Shown here: positions 46,472-55,756 of the stretch, in pieces | How positions within the stretch are numbered: the stretch's first letter is position 1 | Layout: each line of letters starts with the position of its first letter | Assembly: GCA_014381825.1 (NCBI GenBank) | Contig: JACNKX010000078.1 | Coordinates: forward strand, 62,001 to 126,000 | DNA length: 64,000 nucleotides | Source: Planctomycetota bacterium | GTDB taxonomy: Bacteria > Planctomycetota > Planctomycetia > Pirellulales > Pirellulaceae | Direction of reading: 5' to 3' | Made by a program: the position numbers and the translations under genes | Notes under the pieces: generated by a model | The model's database searches: none | The model's input: the letters and a program-made list of their open reading frames with translations, nothing else | What the model was told of the DNA's origin: nothing

Positions 46472-47326
46472 ATGCTGAAGTTACTTCATATCTCGGATTT
46501 GCACTTTGGCCCGCCTTATCGTGAAAAAGTCGGGAAAGCCGTGCTACGACTTGCGCCGACGCTTGAACCGGATGTGGTTGTTGCCAGCGGTGACTTCACT
46601 CAACGGGCCAAGGATGCTCAGTTCGCCGAAGCGCGCGCGTTTTTGGATCAATTACCCGATCTGCCAACGGTTGTTGTTCCAGGCAACCACGACGTTCCGT
46701 TGTATCGCGTCAGCGAGCGGTTGGTCGATCCCCATGGATTGTACCGAAAACACATATCGAGCGAGCTAAATCGAGTCTGGCAAGTCGATGGCGCTGTCTT
46801 CGTCGGTCTAGATTCCACAGCACCGCGAACCGCGATTTCGAACGGTCGGATCAGCGAGGAACAGTTGGAGTTCTGCGCAGATGCCTTCTCGATGGCAGAG
46901 GATGGTTTGGCGAAGATCGTTGTCGCTCATCACCATTTCGCGCCAGCGCCCGACAAAGAGCGTGACCGCATCATGCCCAAGGCAAAGCGTGCGATGAAGC
47001 AATTCGTCGAGATGGGAGTCGACATGGTTCTCGGCGGCCACTTGCATCGAGCGTACATCGGCGATTCGCTGGATATTTACCCGGAACTGCGCAGCGGACA
47101 TCAAGGCATCATTATCGTTCAATGTGGAACGACAACCTCGCGGCGCGGTCGCGCTCGCGAGAAACAACGCAACACCCTAAACGCCATTCAAATTTGTCCT
47201 GAATTCGTCGAAGTCACTCACTATATGTATTTCGACGATACCGATGCCTTCGAGCCAATCAGCCGACACTTGTTCCCGCGCCGAGGCAAACGATCTGTGG
47301 AACGCAACGGTGACGCAGAAGTGTAA
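46472..47326 (+). CDS. Metallophosphoesterase
   Basis: This 284-residue protein has the calcineurin-like metal motifs: LHISDLHFG (D, H), VVASGDFTQ (GD), VVPGNHDVPL (GNHD), VVAHHHFAP and GGHLHRAYIG (GHLH). It is cytoplasmic, with no signal peptide. Cyclic nucleotide or phospholipid-headgroup phosphoesterase roles are both possible. Start taken as ATG 46472 because the fold begins at LKLLHISD; the ribosome site is weak. Confidence 0.85.
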   Translation: MLKLLHISDLHFGPPYREKVGKAVLRLAPTLEPDVVVASGDFTQRAKDAQFAEARAFLDQLPDLPTVVVPGNHDVPLYRVSERLVDPHGLYRKHISSELNRVWQVDGAVFVGLDSTAPRTAISNGRISEEQLEFCADAFSMAEDGLAKIVVAHHHFAPAPDKERDRIMPKAKRAMKQFVEMGVDMVLGGHLHRAYIGDSLDIYPELRSGHQGIIIVQCGTTTSRRGRAREKQRNTLNAIQICPEFVEVTHYMYFDDTDAFEPISRHLFPRRGKRSVERNGDAEV

Positions 47327-47361
47327 GGGGCGCGTCACACGAAATTCCCAGTAATAGAGCG

Positions 47362-48321
47362 TTACTCAGGATAGAGCGCCGTCGACAAATAGCGTTCGCC
47401 GATGTCGGGCAGGACGACCACGATCAACTTCCCAGCGTTCTCTGGGCGTTTGGCGACTTCGATCGCGGCCCAAGCTGCGGCACCGCTGCTGATGCCGCAC
47501 ATTAACCCTTCGAGGCTGGCTAACTTTCGAGCTGTGTCGGCAGCGTCTTCGTCTTTGACTTGGACAACGCTGTCGATGATGTCGACATTTAGCACGCCTG
47601 GAATAAATCCGGCGCCGATTCCTTGAATCGTATGCTTGCCGGGTTGTAGGTCTTGGCCCGCTTTGCGTTGTGTAATCACGGGGCTATTGGCAGGTTCGAC
47701 GGCGATCGATTGAAGTTCAGGCTTCTTCGACTTCAAAACTTCCGAAACTCCGGTAATCGTTCCGCCGGTCCCGACGCCTGCCATGAAGATATCGATCTTG
47801 CCATCTGTGTCGCGCCAGATCTCCTCTGCGGTCGTTTGCCGATGCACTTCCGGATTGGCCGGATTTTCGAATTGCTGAGGAACAAAGTAGTTGTCGTTCT
47901 CGGCCGCCAGCTCTTCGGCTCGACGAACTGCGCCAGGCATGCCTTCCGCAGCGGGAGTCAGCACGAGTTCTGCACCCAGAGCTTTTAACATCCGGCGACG
48001 TTCGAGCGACATACTTTCTGGCATCGTGACCATCAGCCGATATCCTCGTGCCGCACAAACACAGGCCAATCCGATACCCGTGTTGCCGCTCGTCGGTTCA
48101 ATAACGACGGTATCCGCTTTGATCTTGCCGTCACGTTCGGCGGCATCGATCATCGCGCGACCAATCCGATCCTTGACGCTCCACAGCGGATTCATGTTCT
48201 CGATCTTGGCGACGACCGTCGCGACACAGCCTTCGGTGACGCGACGCAACTTGACAAGTGGCGTATTGCCAATGCACTGGGTGATGTCTTCGTGAATTCC
48301 GCTCGCGGTTGCGGTGGACAT
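47362..48321 (-). CDS. cysK: Cysteine synthase A
   Basis: This 319-residue PLP enzyme makes cysteine from O-acetylserine and sulfide. Visible: Schiff-base Lys50 in [12 protein letters not shown], the [12 protein letters not shown] substrate loop, [10 protein letters not shown] phosphate loop, and [10 protein letters not shown] near the end. The ATG at 48321 has GAGAGG upstream. It is a housekeeping gene; no operon partner. Confidence 0.94.
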   Translation of the reverse strand: MSTATASGIHEDITQCIGNTPLVKLRRVTEGCVATVVAKIENMNPLWSVKDRIGRAMIDAAERDGKIKADTVVIEPTSGNTGIGLACVCAARGYRLMVTMPESMSLERRRMLKALGAELVLTPAAEGMPGAVRRAEELAAENDNYFVPQQFENPANPEVHRQTTAEEIWRDTDGKIDIFMAGVGTGGTITGVSEVLKSKKPELQSIAVEPANSPVITQRKAGQDLQPGKHTIQGIGAGFIPGVLNVDIIDSVVQVKDEDAADTARKLASLEGLMCGISSGAAAWAAIEVAKRPENAGKLIVVVLPDIGERYLSTALYPE

Positions 48322-48446
48322 TGCGTTTCCTCTCGGCAAATGAAAAGTCTTAGGTTGAAGCGGGCACGCGGACCGTGCCGACGGTTTTCATCAAAGTTAA
48401 GCCGGAATATAGCAGCGCGCGGGAAAGGGGGTCAACGCGCTCTAGA

Positions 48447-50279
48447 TTACAGGCTCTTCAAGTAGTCGACCAAGTCACTTGTTTGACGGGACGAGAGCGG
48501 CTCTTCTCCCGCGACTTTCTCCGGTGCGTGCTCATCGGTCAGGACTGCTTCCAAAGACTTCGTGCGCCCGTCGTGCAGAAAGCGGACCTTTCGATAGACT
48601 CCTCGAAGCGATGGCGTATTGAAGCCCTCGTAGCGATCCTCGTCGGCTCCAAGCCCGACATCATGGATCTTGCCGTCGGTAAAGAACGCGCCGCTGTGGC
48701 AGTTCGCGCATCCAGCTTGGCGACTTTCGAAGACTTCTTTGCCGCGCGTCGCAGATTCGGAGAGTGATCCATCGGGGTTACGGAACGGATTCGGAGGAGC
48801 CTCGAGCGACTCGAGGAATGCCAAAACGGCTTGCATTTCAATTGGACTGATATCCTGGCCCAGCATCGTCGTCGTGAACGACTTGTGCATCGCATCTCGC
48901 AGATTCGTCTGCCATCCATGCCACGTCCATGGACTCGTTTTGTGGACATGATAGAGCGGAAGAACAGTCTTCATCGTAAGTATGCTGCCGTCGTTCATCG
49001 TGTCCATTGCTTTCGAATTGACGCCACCGTTGTAATGGCAACTGTGGCAGCTGTACCACTGATCAAGACTTCGTCGCCCGTCGTAGAAAATCTCCATGCC
49101 GCGGCGAGCCAATGAAAGCTCTGACGCCGAGCCAAGCGCAATTTCGCGAACCAGCCTCCGTGACTCGATATCGATCTCTTGAACCGAATCGCGCGAGTAG
49201 TTCGCTACGTAGACAGTTCGATCATCATTTGCCATGACCATACCCATCGGTCGGCCACCGGTGTCAATCCGATAAAACAGATCGTTGTCGGCCAACAGAC
49301 GTCGGTCGATCAAATCGCCGGGGCCTCCAACCCCGATAAAAGGCAAGTCGGGCTGCCGATAGACAAGCAATTCGTGAGTTCCCGATGCGGCTACCACGAG
49401 GCGTTTTTCATCGCTGCTCATGACAAGTCCATGCGGATCCGCAACGGCCAGACGAGGGACATCCAGCGAGATCGCTTCTCGGTACGACGGTCCATCGAGA
49501 CGCACTCGACCAATACGACTCGCCAGTACCCACCCCAATCGAATATTGCCACGTGTGATCGGATTGCTGCGATACACCATCCACGGAAAATACACGTACT
49601 TTCCATCGTTAGAGCATCGCAGGTGACCGATGTTGATTCCACCAATCAGCCCCTCGTCGTACAAGGCTTCGCCGCTCTCGCAGTCGACGATCACGATCTT
49701 GTTCTCGCCACTACAGCCAACGGCCAGCCGACTTCCGTCTGGCGAGACGGCGAGGTAGCGAGGCCATTTACCAACAGCGAAGCGACGTGACAGCTTGGCC
49801 GTAACGAGATCAATCACAGCGACTTCGCCTGATGCGGCGAGACCGACATAAGCAGTTTGACCATTCGGTGCGATGGCGATTCCGACCGGCTCGAAGCCAA
49901 CACGAACAACCGCTTTTCTCGTCAGTCGGTTGTCGCGCACCTCGATTAGCACCACTTCTCCGCTATACGAGCACGAGACTAGCACGTGCTCTCCGTCGAG
50001 ACATCGAACGATGCTCGCGGGATGGCTCCCGCACACGGTTTCGTCCAGAATCGTTCCGCTCTTGGTATCTATCAAGGACACTGAATTTGAAGTTTCATTG
50101 GCCGTCGCAAGCCAATCTCCGCCTTGGGCAAGTACTAGCTCGGTGGGCGAACGATGAACGAGCCCGATCTTTCGGCTTGAATTCTCGTCGCTGGCTCGGG
50201 TCAGCGGCGGAAACGTGCTGAATCCCAACCCGACGAGTAGGAAAATCAGTCCGAATCGATTTGCCAATTCAAGTGACAT
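48447..50279 (-). CDS. Secreted propeller protein with di-haem cytochrome c peroxidase-like end
   Basis: This 610-residue protein starts with a signal peptide (LANRFGLIFLLVGLGFSTFPP). A YVTN-like beta propeller (about 45-400) has repeats such as LVASDDEWS-like blades: SPTELVLAQGGDWLATANETSNSVSLIDTKSG and PNGQTAYVGLAASGEVAVIDL. The C-terminal third has two c-haem motifs, CHSCHYNGG and CANCHSG, with DVGLGADEDRYEGFNTPSLRGVYRKVRFLHDGR typical of MauG/cytochrome c peroxidase. It probably transfers electrons in the periplasm. Confidence 0.8.
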   Translation of the reverse strand: MSLELANRFGLIFLLVGLGFSTFPPLTRASDENSSRKIGLVHRSPTELVLAQGGDWLATANETSNSVSLIDTKSGTILDETVCGSHPASIVRCLDGEHVLVSCSYSGEVVLIEVRDNRLTRKAVVRVGFEPVGIAIAPNGQTAYVGLAASGEVAVIDLVTAKLSRRFAVGKWPRYLAVSPDGSRLAVGCSGENKIVIVDCESGEALYDEGLIGGINIGHLRCSNDGKYVYFPWMVYRSNPITRGNIRLGWVLASRIGRVRLDGPSYREAISLDVPRLAVADPHGLVMSSDEKRLVVAASGTHELLVYRQPDLPFIGVGGPGDLIDRRLLADNDLFYRIDTGGRPMGMVMANDDRTVYVANYSRDSVQEIDIESRRLVREIALGSASELSLARRGMEIFYDGRRSLDQWYSCHSCHYNGGVNSKAMDTMNDGSILTMKTVLPLYHVHKTSPWTWHGWQTNLRDAMHKSFTTTMLGQDISPIEMQAVLAFLESLEAPPNPFRNPDGSLSESATRGKEVFESRQAGCANCHSGAFFTDGKIHDVGLGADEDRYEGFNTPSLRGVYRKVRFLHDGRTKSLEAVLTDEHAPEKVAGEEPLSSRQTSDLVDYLKSL

Positions 50280-50558
50280 TCGCTCTGAATCCTCGGAGTC
50301 CTGGAGAATCAACGGTACCATTTGCCTCAATTCGACAACAGATTCTAATGGTAGCACACGCATATTGAAAACGGTGAAATAGCATACTGACGTCTTGAAC
50401 GGCTGTCGGTATCATCGGATAATGCTTTGCCGCCTGCGACGGGCCGGTATTCCGGTTCAACACGGGCGACGCCCCAAACTACGACCGCCCGACAAAGTTT
50501 GACGACGGTGCGGTTCCTTCCAACTATCCCCCCCCAATTCTGACTCAAGGAGTGTTCG

Positions 50559-51125
50559 ATGAAGAAACTGACAGTTGTTGCAATCTTAATGGCATTGTTC
50601 GCCAGCGTTTCGCTTGTTTCCGCCGAAGATGTTAAGAGTGGTCTGCAAGCTGGCGCATTGGTCGGTCCATTCTACGTAACGAAGTTGGCTGGTGCCGAAG
50701 AAGACGGTATCAAAACCGGGGCGAACCTTTGCTATCGCTGCAAGAACGGTGGCCGTCCTCAAGTGATGGTGTTCACTAGCTCGTCCGACGCGCAAGTCGT
50801 GAAACTTGTTCAGAAACTGGATGAAGCCTTGGATAAGAACAGCAGCAAGTAGCTTCGTGCGTTTGTCAACGTTTTGGGCGAAGACAAGTCATCCGCCACG
50901 AAGGCCGCGAAGAAGCTGGCGTCTGCTTCCAAAGCCAAAGACGTTCCTTTCGTAGTCCCGAACGAAGTCGAGAATGGTCCTGGCGACTACGGTTTGAATT
51001 CGAAGGCTCAAGTCACCGTCATCTTGGCCGAAGGTGGCAAGGTGAAGGCGAATCACGCATTTGCATCGGCATCTGACGTTGCCGTTGACGCCGTGATCGC
51101 TGACCTGGCGAAGATCCTTAACTAG
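50559..51125 (+). pseudogene. Exported CxxC protein split by in-frame TAG
   Basis: AGGAG precedes the ATG at 50559. A signal peptide (KKLTVVAILMALFASVSLVSAED) and a domain with NLCYRCKNGGRPQVMVF lead to a TAG at 50850-50852. The same frame continues as LRAFVNVLGEDKSS...VTVILAEGGKVKANHAFA...DLAKILN to 51125. The two pieces read as one thioredoxin-fold-like exported protein of about 188 residues. The simplest explanation is a nonsense change, for example CAG to TAG, at residue 98. TAG is a normal stop elsewhere in the window, so pyrrolysine is very unlikely. A sequencing error or suppression cannot be excluded. Confidence 0.75.
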
Positions 51126-51152
51126 CATCTCGTGGATACACCAAAGTAAATT

Positions 51153-51185
51153 AGCCGCGATGTTGAACCTATCAACATCGCGGCT
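51153..51185 (+). terminator. Strong hairpin after the amber-split gene
   Basis: Arms 51153-51166 (AGCCGCGATGTTGA) and 51172-51185 are a perfect 14-bp pair with a five-base loop, then TTCTATTT. It lies between the convergent amber-split gene and the TlpA-like gene and may end both transcripts. Confidence 0.75.
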
Positions 51186-51219
51186 TTCTATTTGCGCGGG
51201 TGATGCCAACGTGCAGGGA

Positions 51220-51813
51220 CTACTGGGCCAAACCTAGAAGCTGCTTCACTAATGGCGTGATGTCTTCCTCGTAGTTGAATCCTTCGGGACCATACTTCTC
51301 TTCGTCGTTATTAAAGATCGTGTGCAGCTTGCCCTCGCGATCGTAAACGATCGCCGCCGGAATCGATGCGGTATTGATCTGCTTGAGAACTTCCTCATCC
51401 GCGCTACTCGAAATAAAATTCTGCATCGACGCTCGTCGAGATGTCAGGAATTTCAGGACGGGTGGCTTTACATCTTCCGGCTTGTTGCCGTCGCCTCCGT
51501 AGAAATCGATATTGAGAGAAGCGCAAGCCACGTCGCGTCCAAGATCGTCGTGCAACTGCACGAAGTGAGGAAACTCCCTCATACACGACGTTCACGAAGT
51601 CGACCAGACGTCGATAACAACGATTTTTCCCTGCTGGCTGGCAACCCACGGCTGGATCTCTTCCCAACTTTTGATATCGACCTGCACTTCCTGGGGCGTC
51701 GCCGCCGAGACCCGCGCCTCGGTGTGTTCAACGACAGGGTCAGCGGGCGAATTGTTGCAACCGATGGCCCATGAGACCAGCAACATCATCCCCGTCCAAC
51801 GCGTGAGACGCAT
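51220..51813 (-). CDS. TlpA-like thioredoxin lipoprotein with Sec in UxxC (in-frame TGA)
   Basis: Start ATG 51813, 197 residues with a TGA at 51592-51594 as residue 74. The N-terminus has a lipobox-like signal (GMMLLVSWAIGCNNS). Before the TGA: GKIVVIDVWSTS. After it: TSCMREFPHFVQLHDDLGRDVACASLNIDF. TlpA proteins read VVIDVWATWC-x-x-C-R.EFPH.V.LH, so TGA sits exactly at the first cysteine of the redox CxxC, giving UTSC with Cys77 intact. A stem-loop 16 bases after the TGA fits a bacterial SECIS. This is the best single case for selenocysteine here. Confidence 0.85.
51566..51581 (-). promoter_or_regulatory. SECIS-like stem-loop after TGA of TlpA-like gene
   Basis: On the minus strand UGAGGG pairs with UUCCUCA (five strong pairs and one G-U) around loop AGUU. 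The loop starts 16 bases after the TGA and has G as its second base. Without the G-U pair the loop is GAGUUU, beginning at 15 bases. Hand-folded. Confidence 0.5.
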
Positions 51814-51835
51814 TAAATCTCCTTGGCTACGCAGG

Positions 51836-53140
51836 CTATGCGATCAACTCGCTGATCGGAGACGCAGCCGGGTCGGCGATGGGCATCTCGCGGCCATCGA
51901 CGTCAAACGATCCGCTCGAATCAACGCCGACGGCTTGCATATAGGTGTGAAACAGATGCGCATGATCGACTTCGCGATCGGCGACCGCTGTGCCGTTGTC
52001 ATTGGTCTTGCCGATCACGGCACCCGGTTGAATCTTCGCACCACCGAGACAAACTGACCACGCCGTTCCCCAATGATCGCGCCCGTAGTTTTGGTTGATG
52101 TTCGGCGTACGACCGAACTCGGACATGACGACGATCAGCGTGCTCTCCAACATGCCTCGATCCGCCAAATCAGCGACCAACATTGCGAATGGCGAATCAA
52201 ACTCGCCGAGCTGTTCGATGTGAAAGTTGAAGTTTTCGTTGTGCGTGTCATAGTTCGAGTGCGTGACTTGCACGAATGTGATCCCGCTATCGAGAAGTCG
52301 TCGCGCGAGCAAGCAGTGACGACCGAAATCATGCGTGCCGTATCGGTCGTGATCTTGTTGCGGCTCTTTCGTGATGTCGAAAATCTCGCGTCGTTTCATT
52401 AACTCCAAGGCTTGCTCGTAGTTCGCTGTGTAGGCATCGGTCATCGCCGTCCGTCGTCGCAGCGCGAAGCGATCGTTGACCTTTCGGCGGAACGCTTGTC
52501 GCGCTAGTTCCGATTGTTCGCTGATCGCCTCAGGCCGCTCGGTGTTTTTAGGTGGCTTGCCATCGCCTAGCGAAATACTTGAATACTTGGGACCGAGATA
52601 GGCCGAATCGCTGCCGCGCCCACCGCTACCGCCGGGAGTGATGACGATGTGTCCCGGTAGCGAACTAGCTTGCGGTGACAGGGCTTTGGCGGCGACTGCG
52701 CCGATCCGGGGATAGTCGGCTGCTGGCGTCTGTCGCCGCCCGGTGAACATCGCGTATCCACCTTTGCCGTGATCGTTCTCTTTCGTGTTGATACTGCGAA
52801 CCAACGACAAATGCTGCATCTGTTTCGCTGTTTCTGGTAGCAGCTCGCAGATGTGTATCCCTGGCACGGCCGTCGGAATGGCCCGGAACGGCCCGCCGGT
52901 GTCTGTCCCCGGCTTGGGATCCCAGCTTTCCAATTGGCTCAAACCACCCGCCATATTCACGACGACGACACGCTTCTGGTCCTTGGCGAGTTGCATCGCC
53001 GAAGCAGGCTGAGCCAAAGCGCCTAGTCCACCGACTATGGGGCCCGCAACAACAGCTCCGGCACTCGCAGCGACTCCACCGAGAAACTGGCGACGTGCCA
53101 CGACATGTTCGTTCGTCCCACATGCGTATGAGCACTTCAT
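51836..53140 (-). CDS. DUF1501 Tat-exported protein
   Basis: This 434-residue protein has a Tat-like start (EHVVARRQFLGGVAASAGAVVAG), and the DUF1501 (sulfatase-like fold) pattern: RVVVVNMAGGLSQLESWDPKPG, HLSLVRSINTKENDHGKGGYAMFTGRR, SEFGRTPNINQNYGRDHWGTAWSV. The signature pairs with the DUF1549/DUF1553 gene directly upstream, a common planctomycete pair. The ATG at 53140 has AGAGGG upstream. Function unknown; a role in handling sulfated polymers or a membrane complex is proposed but unproven. Confidence 0.88.
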   Translation of the reverse strand: MKCSYACGTNEHVVARRQFLGGVAASAGAVVAGPIVGGLGALAQPASAMQLAKDQKRVVVVNMAGGLSQLESWDPKPGTDTGGPFRAIPTAVPGIHICELLPETAKQMQHLSLVRSINTKENDHGKGGYAMFTGRRQTPAADYPRIGAVAAKALSPQASSLPGHIVITPGGSGGRGSDSAYLGPKYSSISLGDGKPPKNTERPEAISEQSELARQAFRRKVNDRFALRRRTAMTDAYTANYEQALELMKRREIFDITKEPQQDHDRYGTHDFGRHCLLARRLLDSGITFVQVTHSNYDTHNENFNFHIEQLGEFDSPFAMLVADLADRGMLESTLIVVMSEFGRTPNINQNYGRDHWGTAWSVCLGGAKIQPGAVIGKTNDNGTAVADREVDHAHLFHTYMQAVGVDSSGSFDVDGREMPIADPAASPISELIA

Positions 53141-53171
53141 ATTGGATCCCTCTGCTATTGGTCGTAAACAA

Positions 53172-55541
53172 CTAGTAGCTAAATCGGAACTCGGCAGATG
53201 TGAGCAACGCCCACACCATCTCTTTGATCGCATTAAGTTTGTCTTCGGGTCGCGATGCCAGGTAGGCGGCAACGTCAGCCACTTCTTCTTCCGTGGGTCG
53301 ACGCGGCAACAAACTGATATACATTTCATCGGCGATTTGCGCCGGCTCTTCCAACTTGTTCAACCGCGCCGTTAGGTTATTCCCGCTCGGGTTCAGCCAG
53401 GATTGTACTGTACCGCCGTTGGCAAAGAACAAGGCTTGGTCCACGGTGGCAAAGAAATCTCGCTGCGGCTGCCCACCGCCATGGCCGAACAACTTCACAA
53501 ACGCACTAACATTTCCCTTCGTCTTTTCGTAGACAAACGCCTCGATCTGCTTCTCGCGCTCCGCAAGTCGAGTGGGATCATCCGGCTTTTCGGGATCGAT
53601 GGGAAGCGTCTTGTTTACCTCCGCTTCGCCGGCAGCTCGTTGATTCTCGATGACGCCGGTTGCCTCCATAACAGACCACGCCATCTGCTCGGGCGATAGG
53701 TGTTCAAGCCGATTTGTCGAGAACCGTTCGCCCCACTGATCTCGCATCAAATCGTACAGCCGCGTCACCGTGGCCTCATCAGCCGAGATGCGATCCGCAT
53801 AGGTGTAGGCCAAGACCGATTCGGCGGCTCGTAACTCGTCGTCGCCAAGTAGCTTCGACCGTTCGACGGCTCGCATATTACTGCGAGCCGATGCCAGCTG
53901 CGGTTCGGCTTCGCGAACTTTGGCGCGCGCTGCGTCGAATCGTTGCTTGATGGCATCGGCATTTTGCTTTGCAGCCGCCAATGCATCGGCGGTTTGCTGC
54001 GCCGGAGGCGTCTTGTCGGTAACGACTTTGTTGGCGGCTGCAACTTCAGCGGTGAGCTTGTCAGCTCTTGCTTGAAGTTTCGTGGCGATCTCCGTCAACT
54101 CAGCTTCTTTCAGCTTGTCGGCGGCTTCTTTCGTACTCTTTGCAAGTGGCCCGATGGCGTTGAGCGCCGCTTGCTTCGTCGCTTGTAGAACTTGAGCGTC
54201 GGCCAACGCCTTTGCCGCGGCATCCGAAGCCTTTCGCGCCTCGCCAGTCGCGGTGTTCGCCGCCGTCAGTTCATCGTAAATTGGATTCACCGCGTCGCGG
54301 GCTGAATCAAACGCGGCCTGGGCGACGTTAACTGCCTTCGCAGACTCAATCGTTTGATTGGCGAGTCCGTCTACTTTCGTTCGGAGCGAGCCAACTTGCG
54401 TTTCAATCGTCGTCGCCTGCTCGGCAACAGAGTCGGAAGCGTCGAGCGACCGCTGATACGTTGCGCTCAAAGCGATCTCTCTCAAGAAGGCTTTCATGTC
54501 ATATTTCATTGCGACGAACTGGTCGCCGAGCAACTCCAGTAGCTCAGGATGTGAGGGAGGATTGTCCGCGTGATGCAAATCGACGGGCTCGACCAACCCG
54601 CGACCCATCATGTGCGTCCACAGTCGATTCGCGATGTTCTTGTTGAATTGTCGGTTCAATCCATTTGTTGCCAACTCCGCCAACTTCGCGCGACGACTGT
54701 ACTTTGGCACGGGGCGAACTTTATCAGCCGGCGCTACGTCGTACTCCTCGCCCTTGGCGAAGAATGGTTCGTCGATCTCGAACGCAGTTGGCAGTCGCGG
54801 AAACGTCTTATCCTGTTCGTCTGTAAACACGGACTTAAACGAGACGTGCCCCTCTGCCTTTTCGGCGTAGAAGACCTTTTTGTCTTTGTCCGTGAACAAG
54901 ACGCCTCGATTCAGAAACGCATAAATGCCGTAGTAATCGGATTGGTAATAAGTGTCGATCAATGGGTGGTCATGGCACTGGGCACATTGGAGATCCATCC
55001 CGAAAAAGATCCGACCGACGTCTCGCGTTAGGAGGTTCGTTTCCCCTTCACGGGCCAGATAGAAGGCAGCGGCGGATCGATTTTTCTCATCAGTGCCATC
55101 CGCGGCGAGAATCTCGCGAGCCAACTGATCCCAAGGCTTGTTTTGTGAGATGGAGTCATATAGATATTTTTGCCATTCGACGTTTTTGACATGCTTTTCG
55201 GCGCGGCGTTCCATCAGCATCACGTCAACGACGTTCGTCATGTGACGACTGAATTGCGGGCTGTTCAGCAGTCGCTCGATCACACGCCCTCGCTTGCCCC
55301 CCGACTCGTCATCGAGGAACGCACGAGTCACTCCACTGGGCGGAATCGCGCCCGTTAAATCCAGGTACAAGCGGCGTAAGAACTCGCCGTCGGTGGCAAT
55401 CGGCGCGACGATGCCAAGATTCGCCTCGGAGATCATCTGATCGATCGACGTGTGGAGCGGCGGATCGGCATCTCGGGCGAACCCCGGTGTCAGTATGCAG
55501 CATGCAAAGGCAAACGCTGCGAGTGGGAGAGGTCTTGTCAT
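53172..55541 (-). CDS. Secreted DUF1549/DUF1553 protein with coiled-coil insert
   Basis: This 789-residue protein has a signal peptide (RPLPLAAFAFACCILTPGFA). DUF1549: FLRRLYLDLTGAIPPSGVTRAFL, HMTNVVDVMLMERRAEKH, DVGRIFFGMDLQCAQCHDHPLID (a CxxCH-type motif). DUF1553: RRAKLAELATNGLNRQFNKNIANRLWTHMMGRGLVEPVDLHHADNPPSHPELL and, at the end, PRRPTEEEVADVAAYLASRPEDKLNAIKEMVWALLTSAEFRFSY. Between about residues 380 and 590 is a long Ala/Glu/Lys-rich coiled-coil segment which is not found in every member. It forms a likely operon with DUF1501. Confidence 0.87.
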   Translation of the reverse strand: MTRPLPLAAFAFACCILTPGFARDADPPLHTSIDQMISEANLGIVAPIATDGEFLRRLYLDLTGAIPPSGVTRAFLDDESGGKRGRVIERLLNSPQFSRHMTNVVDVMLMERRAEKHVKNVEWQKYLYDSISQNKPWDQLAREILAADGTDEKNRSAAAFYLAREGETNLLTRDVGRIFFGMDLQCAQCHDHPLIDTYYQSDYYGIYAFLNRGVLFTDKDKKVFYAEKAEGHVSFKSVFTDEQDKTFPRLPTAFEIDEPFFAKGEEYDVAPADKVRPVPKYSRRAKLAELATNGLNRQFNKNIANRLWTHMMGRGLVEPVDLHHADNPPSHPELLELLGDQFVAMKYDMKAFLREIALSATYQRSLDASDSVAEQATTIETQVGSLRTKVDGLANQTIESAKAVNVAQAAFDSARDAVNPIYDELTAANTATGEARKASDAAAKALADAQVLQATKQAALNAIGPLAKSTKEAADKLKEAELTEIATKLQARADKLTAEVAAANKVVTDKTPPAQQTADALAAAKQNADAIKQRFDAARAKVREAEPQLASARSNMRAVERSKLLGDDELRAAESVLAYTYADRISADEATVTRLYDLMRDQWGERFSTNRLEHLSPEQMAWSVMEATGVIENQRAAGEAEVNKTLPIDPEKPDDPTRLAEREKQIEAFVYEKTKGNVSAFVKLFGHGGGQPQRDFFATVDQALFFANGGTVQSWLNPSGNNLTARLNKLEEPAQIADEMYISLLPRRPTEEEVADVAAYLASRPEDKLNAIKEMVWALLTSAEFRFSY

Positions 55542-55756
55542 TGGCCAGCATTCGCCGCACGAGACGGCAGGACCCATTCAATGGGGAGGAAGGTGAGCGT
55601 CCGGTGGGGGGTGCACCGAGCTGCGGCTTACGCACGGCAAAATCGCAACTCATCAACACCGGCCAATATGTTAATCCGCCGAGCACGAGCAGGTCAAGTT
55701 TGATACTGAAACGTCCAAGTGCAGCGATCACTAGTCTCTAGCCGCACGACTTAGCA

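Noticed and set aside
50850-50852. TAG as pyrrolysine
   Set aside because: TAG is used as a normal stop in the window (for example cupin, DUF309, lipoprotein), and pyrrolysine use is rare in bacteria and tied to methylamine enzymes, which are absent here.
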